In this document: piece after piece, positions 1 through 5,327 of the stretch
Layout of the letters: every line of letters starts with the position of its first letter
Position numbering within the stretch: position 1 is the stretch's first letter
NCBI GenBank assembly: GCA_021323355.1
Contig: JAJONK010000210.1
Location: forward strand, 1-5,327
DNA: 5,327 nucleotides
Source of the DNA: Deltaproteobacteria bacterium
GTDB lineage: Bacteria; Desulfobacterota; Binatia; UBA9968
Direction: 5' to 3'
Translations under genes and position numbers: made by a program
The notes under the pieces: generated by a model
The model's database searches: none
Told to the model about the DNA's origin: nothing
What the model saw: the letters and a program-made list of their open reading frames with translations, nothing else

Positions 1-860
1 AACTTATAGGGTAGCACATTGTAGTGAGTCTTCTCGAAAGTCACCAAGCTGATCATATCCCCGCCACCCTGATAAGGCGGCATAGCGTCTAACAGCTCGG
101 CCTTTCCATAAAGCACTCCGACGCCGGTAGGTCCGAAAAGCTTATGGCCCGAAAAAGCGTAAAAATCACAGCCGATATCCTGAACATCCACTTTGAAATG
201 TGGCACTGCTTGCGCGCCATCCAATAACACTGGGACGGCTCGCTCATGCGCCAGCCGAACGGCTTCTTTCACAGGCACGACGCTTCCCAGAGCATTCGAG
301 ACATGTGTGAGCGATACCAGTTTAGTGCTCTCGTTTAATAGACGGCGGTATTCATCGAGAACAAACTCGCCATTATGATTGATCGGGACGACACGCAGGC
401 GCGCACCGATTTGGCCGCATAAGATTTGCCAGGGGACGATATTGGAATGATGCTCCATGGCTGAGATGACGATTTCATCGCCAGCTTTTAGAAAGCTTCT
501 TCCGTAGCTTTGCGCCACCAGATTGATGGCTTCCGTGGTCCCTCGCACGAAAATAATCTCGTTCCCGTGTTCAGCGTTAATAAACTGACGGATCTTTTCT
601 CGCGCCGCCTCATAATTTGCGGTTGCCCGCTCGCTAAGATAATGCACGCCACGATGAATGTTGGAGTTTTCCGACTTGTAGTAACGATTCAGAGCGTCGA
701 TGACGACCTGCGGCTTCTGACTGGTAGCGCCGTTATCGAGATACACCAATGGCTTGCCATGAACCCGCTCTTTGAGGATCGGAAAATCTCGTCGAATCTT
801 ATCGACGTTGAAACTCTCAGTGCCCGACTGCGGCAATCGTTTTTCCCGAGCAGCTTTCAT
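1..860 (-). CDS. sufS: SufS-type cysteine desulfurase, 3' end cut by window edge
   Basis: This is a PLP-dependent group II cysteine desulfurase. It takes sulfur from L-cysteine, leaving alanine, and passes it as persulfide to the SufBCD scaffold in the cytosol. I translated 286 residues from ATG 860-858; the family usually has about 405-415, so roughly the last third lies left of the window. Visible family marks are YLDNGATSQKP (about 40-50), NIHRGVHYLSERAT (67-80), the cofactor-stacking region EHHSNIVPW (136-144), DGAQAVPH (214-221, Asp and Gln contacting PLP) and FSGHKLFGPTG, whose Lys240 should form the internal aldimine. The catalytic cysteine loop (RxGHHCAQP in SufS) is in the missing part, so activity cannot be judged fully. 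The start lies 4 bases after the sufD stop with only a weak ribosome site, suggesting translational coupling. The first 15 or so residues are a poorly conserved extension. NifS/IscS is unlikely because the motifs are of SufS type. Confidence 0.95.
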   Translation of the reverse strand, partial: MKAAREKRLPQSGTESFNVDKIRRDFPILKERVHGKPLVYLDNGATSQKPQVVIDALNRYYKSENSNIHRGVHYLSERATANYEAAREKIRQFINAEHGNEIIFVRGTTEAINLVAQSYGRSFLKAGDEIVISAMEHHSNIVPWQILCGQIGARLRVVPINHNGEFVLDEYRRLLNESTKLVSLTHVSNALGSVVPVKEAVRLAHERAVPVLLDGAQAVPHFKVDVQDIGCDFYAFSGHKLFGPTGVGVLYGKAELLDAMPPYQGGGDMISLVTFEKTHYNVLPYK

Positions 861-864
861 GTTC

Positions 865-2184
865 TTAGCTTTGGCTCCGTTTAAACTTTGTAAGCATATA
901 ATCATCCAGCCGTGCCCGAAGCGGTGCGATGCGCACTCGCCCGACGAGATCACTGGCAAACGCGTAGCTCAGAAGACTCTGGGCCTCGGCTCTATCCAGG
1001 CCGCGGGACCTGAGATAAAAAAGCGCATCTTTGTCGAGTTGTCCAATTGTAGAGCCGTGGCTGCACTTCACATCATCGGCGTGGATTTCCAGCTGGGGCT
1101 TGGTGTTTACTACCGCATGTTCAGAGAGTAGCAAGTTCTTATTGGTCTGCCGAGCGTCCGTTTTCTGAGCGTCTTTATGCACGAGAATCTTGCCGTTGAA
1201 CACCGCGTGGGCGGCACCGTTGAGAATTCCCTTATACAGTTCCTGGCTAGTTGCCCGCGGCTTGACATGTTCAATTTCGGTGTGATTGTCGACATGCTGT
1301 TTGTCAGCGGGCAGGTAAAGACCGTTCAACACACATTCGGATCCTTCCCCGTTAAGCAGCACATGAATATCGTTGCGGACGAGCGCACCGTTGAGAGTCA
1401 CCGAATGGGCCGTAAAGCTGCAATCGCGGCCGACATCCGCCTCCAGAGCGGCGATGAGATATCCGGAGCTCGATTCATTTTGCAGACGGTAATAATCGAT
1501 GACCGACCCGGCTCCACCAACAACCTCCGTGACGACATTAGTTAAAGTCGGCTGGTCGCCCAGACCGACGTAGGCTTCGACGATACGCGCTTGGCTTCCC
1601 GCTTCGAAAACAATCAAATTCCGTGGGTGCGACATGACCGGATTGCCGCTTCCGAACGAACAGAAAACCAGATAGATGGGTTCGTCCAGGGCAAGGCCTT
1701 TTGGAATCGATATGAACGCGCCTTCTGCGGCAAACGCCGTATTCAAAGCAACGAAAGGCTGCTCGCGAGACACCGAGTTTTGCGTTAGATGAGGCCTGAG
1801 AGTTGAATCATTTGCCGCCAATACGGCCGAAAGGTTTTTTGCCTGCACGCCTGTCGGCAGCTCGCGGATGGATGAAAATTGCGGGCAAAAGACCCCATTT
1901 ACGAAGACAATTCGATTGTACGCCGGATCGGTGAAGGACGGGCCATAGAGATCTTCCGCCCGCAACAGTTTGGCTTCTCCGTTAGCTGCCGCGAAATTAG
2001 TCGAGGCGATGGACTCGACGCTGGTATAGCGCCAGTCTTCATGACGTGTGGTCGGAAGTCCCAATTGAACGAAGCTGTCAATCGCTGTTCGTCGTAAGTC
2101 CTTCAACCATTCGGGCGTTGTCGCGGATTTCTGTTGAAACCGCTCAAAAGCAGAAAGGAATTGCTGGGTGCGGGAATTGACCAT
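865..2184 (-). CDS. sufD: SufD, Fe-S cluster assembly scaffold subunit
   Basis: SufD is a beta-helix partner in the SufBC2D complex, where the SufB-SufD interface builds a nascent Fe-S cluster powered by SufC. The 439-residue product has the usual SufD length. It opens with a helical N-terminal region containing the motif LPTTRHEDWRYT (43-54), typical of SufD rather than SufB. A long beta-rich core follows, then the shared SufB/D C-terminal block: ARQTNKNLLLSEHA, KPQLEIHADDVKCSHGSTIG, and a helical tail with ALFYLRSRG. The KCSHG histidine (residue 376, codon at 1057-1059) matches the histidine known to matter in E. coli SufD (His360), in the position where SufB uses a catalytic cysteine. I chose ATG 2184 over an upstream in-frame ATG at 2265. 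The upstream start would add 27 basic, low-complexity residues and overlap sufC by 59 bases, while 2184 leaves a 22-base gap with GAGAAG 7 bases ahead. A GTG at 2187 is also possible. Confidence 0.95.
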   Translation of the reverse strand: MVNSRTQQFLSAFERFQQKSATTPEWLKDLRRTAIDSFVQLGLPTTRHEDWRYTSVESIASTNFAAANGEAKLLRAEDLYGPSFTDPAYNRIVFVNGVFCPQFSSIRELPTGVQAKNLSAVLAANDSTLRPHLTQNSVSREQPFVALNTAFAAEGAFISIPKGLALDEPIYLVFCSFGSGNPVMSHPRNLIVFEAGSQARIVEAYVGLGDQPTLTNVVTEVVGGAGSVIDYYRLQNESSSGYLIAALEADVGRDCSFTAHSVTLNGALVRNDIHVLLNGEGSECVLNGLYLPADKQHVDNHTEIEHVKPRATSQELYKGILNGAAHAVFNGKILVHKDAQKTDARQTNKNLLLSEHAVVNTKPQLEIHADDVKCSHGSTIGQLDKDALFYLRSRGLDRAEAQSLLSYAFASDLVGRVRIAPLRARLDDYMLTKFKRSQS

Positions 2185-2206
2185 CACTTGACTTCTCGAA
2201 CCACGT

Positions 2207-2965
2207 TTATTGCGCAGCCGCCGCTTCGGCCTTGATCCAGTCGTAGCCTTTAACTTCAAGCTCAAGCGCTAGTTCCTTAGTGCCGGATTTGACGATTCTT
2301 CCGTCATAGAGGACGTGAATATAATCTGGCACGATGTAGTTCAACAAACGTTGATAATGCGTGATCACGATCATCGCACGGTCTTTTTTTCGTAACGCAT
2401 TGACCCCACCGGCGACGATCCGCAGCGCGTCGATGTCGAGTCCGGAATCGGTTTCATCGAGAATTGCCAGCTTTGGGTCCAGTACGGCCATTTGCAGAAT
2501 CTCGTTGCGCTTTTTCTCACCGCCGGAGAATCCTTCATTCAGAGGCCGATTAAGCAGAGCTTGATCCATCTCGACCAATTTCATTTTTTCTTTGATTAAC
2601 GAAAGAAACTCCATCGCATCCAATTCATCTAGACCTTGATGCTTGCGTACGGCATTCAAAGCAGCTTTAAGAAAATAAGTGGTGCTGACTCCAGGAATCT
2701 CTACGGGATATTGAAAGGCCAGAAAAATTCCCTCGCGCGCTCTCTGCTCCGGGCTCATCTCCAACAGATTTTTGCCGTTGTAAAGAATCTCACCATCCGT
2801 GACTTGATAGTTTTCCCGCCCCGACAACACGTGAGCCAGCGTGCTCTTGCCTGAGCCATTCGGTCCCATAATTCCGTGCACTTCCCCGGCGCCGACGGTC
2901 AGATTGATTCCGCGAAGAATTTCCTGCTCGCCAACCGTGGCCCTGAGATTCTTAATTTCCAACAT
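2207..2965 (-). CDS. sufC: SufC, ABC-type ATPase of the SUF Fe-S assembly complex
   Basis: SufC is a soluble ABC ATPase, with no membrane segments, that dimerises within SufBC2D. It uses ATP to open the SufB-SufD interface during cluster assembly. The 252 residues match the family size (about 250). ATPase motifs appear in order: Walker A GPNGSGKST (34-42), Q-loop Gln85 in AFQYPVEIPG, signature SGGEKKRNE (147-155), Walker B LAILDE (166-171) followed by the SufC-typical ETDSGLDIDAL, and H-loop His203 in ITHYQRLL. The AFQYP.EIPG stretch and SGGEKKRNEILQ set SufC apart from transporter ATPases. It starts 21 bases after the regulator stop and ends 22 bases before sufD. No separate promoter is visible in the gap, so it is probably transcribed from the promoter upstream of the rrf2 gene. 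No sufB precedes it, which is unusual. Confidence 0.97.
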   Translation of the reverse strand: MLEIKNLRATVGEQEILRGINLTVGAGEVHGIMGPNGSGKSTLAHVLSGRENYQVTDGEILYNGKNLLEMSPEQRAREGIFLAFQYPVEIPGVSTTYFLKAALNAVRKHQGLDELDAMEFLSLIKEKMKLVEMDQALLNRPLNEGFSGGEKKRNEILQMAVLDPKLAILDETDSGLDIDALRIVAGGVNALRKKDRAMIVITHYQRLLNYIVPDYIHVLYDGRIVKSGTKELALELEVKGYDWIKAEAAAAQ

Positions 2966-2970
2966 TGAAT

Positions 2971-2977
2971 TCCTTCC
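2971..2977 (-). promoter_or_regulatory. Strong ribosome binding site of sufC
   Basis: GGAAGGA on the minus strand lies 5 bases before the sufC ATG. It is the clearest Shine-Dalgarno sequence in the window and fixes the sufC start at 2965. The other genes here have weak or distant sites, so SufC may be translated comparatively well. Confidence 0.7.
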
Positions 2978-2986
2978 AAGCCCAAA

Positions 2987-3478
2987 TCAGCCAACTCTCT
3001 GGATGGCTGCTTTTTCCAAGCGCTCCTTGAGGCCGTGCCTGTCGGCGATCTCGCTTATCGAAACTCCGCCAAGAAACTTAGCCAGTATCGCCTGGGCTTC
3101 CTCCCAAATTGATTTTTGCGAGCACACCGAACAATACGAGCAGTAGTCAGCCCCCTTTTCCAAGCATTCCATCAGCACTAAGGGTCGCTCAACGACTTCG
3201 TAGACATTTTTGATGCTGATTGTGTTCGGCGCCTTCGCCAGCGTGAAGCCGCCCTTGGATCCGATGTGCGAAGAGACCAGTCCCCCAGCGACGAGATCCT
3301 TCATGATCTTTGAAAGATAGAAAGACGGAATATCCTGGCTCTTTTCGATATCTGCCCGGCTGACGATCTTGCCGGAAGGCTGCCCCGCTAGATAGGCGAG
3401 GGCGCGAACCGCGTAATCCACGCGTCGTCCGACGTTCATCAACGAACTGCGTTCGCTTCTCGCCCTGGGTTTCTTCAT
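2987..3478 (-). CDS. Rrf2/IscR-family Fe-S-responsive transcriptional regulator
   Basis: This is a 163-residue winged-helix DNA-binding protein of the Rrf2 family, which includes IscR, SufR and NsrR. The core begins NVGRRVDYAVRALAYLA (15-31). The recognition helix region is IPSFYLSKIMKDLVAGGLV (50-68), and the wing is IGSKGGFTLAKAP (72-84). The dimerisation helix follows the cysteine segment, with Trp125 at its start. Cys105, Cys113, Cys116 and Cys119 form C-x7-C-x2-C-x2-C. The 105/113/119 set has the C-x7-C-x5-C spacing common in cluster-binding Rrf2 proteins, so binding of a [2Fe-2S] or [4Fe-4S] cluster is likely, and Cys116 is extra. As first gene of the suf operon, it most likely represses the operon when clusters are plentiful. 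The start is uncertain. ATG 3478 adds a 13-residue basic extension and would sit only a few bases after the predicted transcription start. ATG 3439 gives the usual Rrf2 N-terminus but also lacks a ribosome site. I cannot tell SufR from IscR orthology, so I give no symbol. Confidence 0.92.
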   Translation of the reverse strand: MKKPRARSERSSLMNVGRRVDYAVRALAYLAGQPSGKIVSRADIEKSQDIPSFYLSKIMKDLVAGGLVSSHIGSKGGFTLAKAPNTISIKNVYEVVERPLVLMECLEKGADYCSYCSVCSQKSIWEEAQAILAKFLGGVSISEIADRHGLKERLEKAAIQRVG

Positions 3479-3488
3479 GTGCTATCTG

Positions 3489-3513
3489 AATATAGACTCC
3501 TTAGGTCTTTTAT
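3489..3513 (-). promoter_or_regulatory. Candidate Rrf2/IscR-type operator inside the suf promoter
   Basis: The promoter spacer contains the imperfect palindrome GACCTAAGGAGTC (3507-3495), with an exact CCT-A-AGG core and GAC/GTC arms. AT-rich flanks extend a 25-base site from ATA to ATT. The GACy-N5-AGTC core and the 25-base span resemble the E. coli IscR type 1 site, but the outer positions match only partly (10-base half-sites agree at 6 positions). A regulator bound here would cover both the -35/-10 spacer and the -10 box, so repression is the natural reading. The assignment to the adjacent Rrf2 protein is inference from position and shape. Confidence 0.5.
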
Positions 3514-3518
3514 GTCAA
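3489..3518 (-). promoter_or_regulatory. Sigma70-type promoter of the rrf2-sufCDS operon
   Basis: On the minus strand, a perfect -35 box TTGACA (3518-3513) is followed by an 18-base spacer and TATATT (3494-3489), a 5 of 6 match to the -10 consensus. Transcription would begin near 3482, just ahead of the regulator ATG at 3478. It is the only good promoter I see in the window, and it is placed to drive all four minus-strand genes. Confidence 0.75.
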
Positions 3519-3600
3519 GGTAGCGCACTCGTTGATTTGTTCGGTGAGTGACACGCTTCCGCCCATCCCACCTCTATGCTATGAGATTTCATTAGAACTT

Positions 3601-4134
3601 ATGTCGATCCTTAAAGTTGCGCGCCTCGGCCATCCGGTTTTACGTAAAGTAGCCGAACCGGTTTCGGAAAAAGAACTCCGGTCCGATGCCACTCTTCAAC
3701 TTGTCGGTGATATGATCGAAACCATGAAGGAATACGACGGCGTCGGTCTGGCCGCCGATCAGGTTCATGTCTCGAAACAGATCGCCGTCCTTGAAGTCGC
3801 CGACAACCCGCGTTACCCCGGAAAACCTCTGGTGCCGTTGACCGTCCTGATCAATCCCATCATCACACCGCTCACGGAAGAGTTTGAAGACGATTGGGAA
3901 GGTTGTCTCAGCATTCCTGATATACGAGGCAAAGTGCCGCGCTACAAATCCATCAGAGTCCAAGCTTTGGAGCCTAACGGCGCGCCCTTGGATTTTGTCG
4001 CCAGCGGGTTTCATGCCCGCGTGGTTCAGCATGAGTGGGATCACCTGAATGGTAAAGTTTACCTCGACCGAATGCCGGACTTATCGACCCTCAGTTTTAT
4101 CACCGAGTTTGCCCGCTACTGGCTTGGTAAATAG
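3601..4134 (+). CDS. def: Peptide deformylase
   Basis: Peptide deformylase removes the N-formyl group from the initiator methionine of nascent proteins, using a metal ion (usually Fe2+) at the ribosome exit. The 177-residue product has normal length. All three family motifs are present: GVGLAADQ (47-54), EGCLSIP (100-106) with metal ligand Cys102, and QHEWDHLNG (143-151) with metal ligands His144 and His148 and catalytic Glu145. In motif 1 the variable position, most often Pro, is Asp53. I start at ATG 3601 because MSILKVARLGHPVLRKVAEPV is the usual N-terminus (first 21 residues, key LGHPVLR). A TTG at 3532 would add 23 unrelated residues. No clear ribosome site precedes the ATG. The gene is divergent from the suf operon and is followed 56 bases later by cofH on the same strand, so the two are probably co-transcribed. 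Confidence 0.96.
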   Translation: MSILKVARLGHPVLRKVAEPVSEKELRSDATLQLVGDMIETMKEYDGVGLAADQVHVSKQIAVLEVADNPRYPGKPLVPLTVLINPIITPLTEEFEDDWEGCLSIPDIRGKVPRYKSIRVQALEPNGAPLDFVASGFHARVVQHEWDHLNGKVYLDRMPDLSTLSFITEFARYWLGK

Positions 4135-4172
4135 CTGCGGGTGGAACTCGATTGATTGTCTTCGAAAAAGTG

Positions 4173-4178
4173 AAAGGA
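4173..4178 (+). promoter_or_regulatory. Probable ribosome binding site of cofH
   Basis: AAAGGA is the only purine-rich candidate in the 56-base gap between def and cofH. It is 12 bases from the ATG, longer than the usual 5-9, so initiation may be modest. The gap shows no hairpin followed by a T run, which supports read-through from def. Confidence 0.4.
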
Positions 4179-4190
4179 TAGAGTCGCGCC

Positions 4191-5327
4191 ATGAATTTTC
4201 CACACCTACAGGAGTCTCTTGATCGGGTCATGTCGATAGTCAACCCGGTCATTGGAGACATACTCGATCACGCGCTCTCCGGCGCGGACATTTCTGGCGA
4301 AGAAGCAACTCGGCTGTTTGAGGCGGACGGCGCCGACCTCCCGGCTATGATCTTGGCAGCCAATCATCTGCGCGCTGAAACAGTCGGCGACGTCGTCACC
4401 TATGTGGTTAATCGCAATATCAACTTCACTAACGTTTGCGTCAAAGCATGCGGGTTCTGCGCCTTTAGCCGCGGTCATTTAGCCGAAGAGGGCTATTTCC
4501 TGCCGGTTGAAGAAATCATTCGACGCGGCCAGGAAGCGCGAGAGTTGGGCGCTACGGAAATCTGTGTGCAGGCTGGTTTGGCGCCCGGAATCGATGGCTG
4601 GCACTACATAAAGCTGTGTCGCGCGCTAAAAGAGGCTTTGCCCGATATCCATATTCATGGGTTTTCTCCGGAAGAGGTGTTGTACGGATCGACTCTTTCG
4701 GGTCTCTCCATTCGCGACTATTTGAAGGCTTTAAAAGATGCGGGAGTGGGAAGCCTGCCCGGCACCTCCGCGGAAATTTTAGTTGACGAAGTTCGCCAGC
4801 AAATATCTCCCGGGCGAATCACGACTGCGCAATGGGTTGAACTCATTCAGGCCGCTCACGAACTGGGAATCCCAACCACCTCGACGATCATGTATGGACA
4901 TTTGGAAACAGCCCAGCATAAGGCCGCGCACCTCGTCATCCTCCGCGATATCCAAAAACAAACCGGCGGGATTACCGAATTTGTGCCGCTGAGCTTTGTT
5001 TATGAGGAGGCCCCGATCTCTCGCCGGAACAAGATCGCCGGCCTTCGTACTGGCGCCACTGGCTCCGAAGTCATGAAAATGTACGCGGTATCTCGATTGA
5101 TGCTCAATAAATGGATACCCAACCTACAAGTCTCCTGGGTCAAAGAAGGCCCGAAGCTATCGCAGATTGCTTTGCTGGCAGGCGCTAATGATTTCGGCGG
5201 CACCCTGATCAATGAAAGCATTTCGACGGCCGCCGGCGCGAGCTACGGGCAACTGATGAAGCCCTCACAGTTCCGGGGTTTGATCCGCCAAATGGGGCGC
5301 ATACCCGCTGAACGGTCGACCACTTAT
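4191..5327 (+). CDS. cofH: CofH, FO synthase radical SAM subunit, 3' end cut by window edge
   Basis: CofH (5-amino-6-(D-ribitylamino)uracil--L-tyrosine 4-hydroxyphenyl transferase) joins a tyrosine-derived fragment to the ribityl-uracil precursor. CofG then closes the ring to give FO, the chromophore of coenzyme F420. I read 379 codons open to the last base. The radical SAM cluster motif is C83-x3-C87-x2-C90 within NRNINFTNVCVKACGFCAFS (74-93), the CofH/FbiC form. Further marks are PGTSAEIL (190-197; the related menaquinone enzyme MqnC has PGGGAEI here), GIPTTSTIMYGHLET (226-240), TEFVPLSFVYEEAP and GANDFGGTLINESIS (331-345). The final residues GRIPAERSTTY resemble the C-terminal end of FbiC, so only a few codons are probably missing. 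ATG 4191 is the first ATG after an in-frame TAG at 4179. AAAGGA lies 12 bases upstream, a rather long spacing. No cofG is visible. It may lie to the right, or be elsewhere in the genome. Confidence 0.93.
   Translation, partial: MNFPHLQESLDRVMSIVNPVIGDILDHALSGADISGEEATRLFEADGADLPAMILAANHLRAETVGDVVTYVVNRNINFTNVCVKACGFCAFSRGHLAEEGYFLPVEEIIRRGQEARELGATEICVQAGLAPGIDGWHYIKLCRALKEALPDIHIHGFSPEEVLYGSTLSGLSIRDYLKALKDAGVGSLPGTSAEILVDEVRQQISPGRITTAQWVELIQAAHELGIPTTSTIMYGHLETAQHKAAHLVILRDIQKQTGGITEFVPLSFVYEEAPISRRNKIAGLRTGATGSEVMKMYAVSRLMLNKWIPNLQVSWVKEGPKLSQIALLAGANDFGGTLINESISTAAGASYGQLMKPSQFRGLIRQMGRIPAERSTTY

Noticed and set aside
510..884. Plus-strand open frame of 124 codons
   Set aside because: It lies antisense across sufS and the end of sufD, resembles no family I know, and the opposite frame is unmistakably SufS.
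1177..1545. Plus-strand open frame of 122 codons, and smaller frames nearby, opposite sufD
   Set aside because: All are antisense to the conserved sufD coding frame and have no recognisable domain or convincing ribosome site.
2185..2265. Longer sufD starting at ATG 2265
   Set aside because: It adds 27 residues of basic, unconserved sequence read from the alternate frame of sufC. The 2184 start gives a normal SufD N-terminus.
3575..3585. Possible def -10 box (TATGCT, or extended TGCTATGAG)
   Set aside because: There is no acceptable -35 at the right spacing and the match is weak, so I do not call a def promoter.
3532..3600. Longer def starting at TTG 3532
   Set aside because: The extra 23 residues do not resemble the deformylase N-terminus, which begins at the conserved segment from ATG 3601.
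3640..4044. Minus-strand open frame of 134 codons opposite def
   Set aside because: It is a shadow of the deformylase gene, which carries all three catalytic motifs in the plus frame.
4135..4190. Search for a terminator between def and cofH
   Set aside because: No GC-rich hairpin followed by a T run is present, so no terminator is called and co-transcription is favoured.
4206..4478. Minus-strand open frame of 90 codons opposite cofH
   Set aside because: It is a shadow of the cofH N-terminal region. The plus frame holds the radical SAM cysteines.

Overview
The window is ordinary-looking bacterial chromosome of moderate GC, with two divergent gene groups packed tightly together. No stretch over about 125 bases lacks a gene. 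I see no mobile element, CRISPR array, tRNA or rRNA. The protein set (SUF-type Fe-S assembly, peptide deformylase, and a CofH enzyme of deazaflavin/F420 synthesis) fits a free-living bacterium from one of the phyla that make FO/F420, for example Acidobacteriota, Binatota-like, Rokubacteria/NC10 or Chloroflexi lineages. The sequence alone does not let me choose among them.

The minus-strand group reads leftward from about 3480: an Rrf2/IscR-type regulator (3478-2987), sufC (2965-2207), sufD (2184-865) and sufS (860 to beyond position 1). Gaps are 21, 22 and 4 bases, so this is almost certainly one operon. SufC is the ATPase and SufD the scaffold partner of the SufBCD Fe-S assembly machine. SufS is the cysteine desulfurase that supplies sulfur. 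The Rrf2 protein carries four clustered cysteines and probably senses Fe-S status. A good sigma70-type promoter (TTGACA, 18 bases, TATATT) lies just upstream of it, with an imperfect palindrome GACCTAAGGAGTC filling the spacer. That is the expected layout for autoregulation. The usual partner sufB is absent from the place where it would be expected, between the regulator and sufC.

The plus-strand group reads rightward from 3601: a peptide deformylase (def, 3601-4134) and, 56 bases later, cofH (from 4191), a radical SAM enzyme of 7,8-didemethyl-8-hydroxy-5-deazariboflavin (FO) synthesis. cofH runs off the right edge, probably within a few codons of its natural end. The 122-base divergent region (3479-3600) holds the suf promoter/operator and presumably a def promoter that I cannot place with confidence.

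I found no clearly novel multi-gene system. The points most worth a second look are the missing sufB, the promoter-embedded operator with a nearly leaderless regulator start, and the cofH gene sitting next to def without cofG in view.
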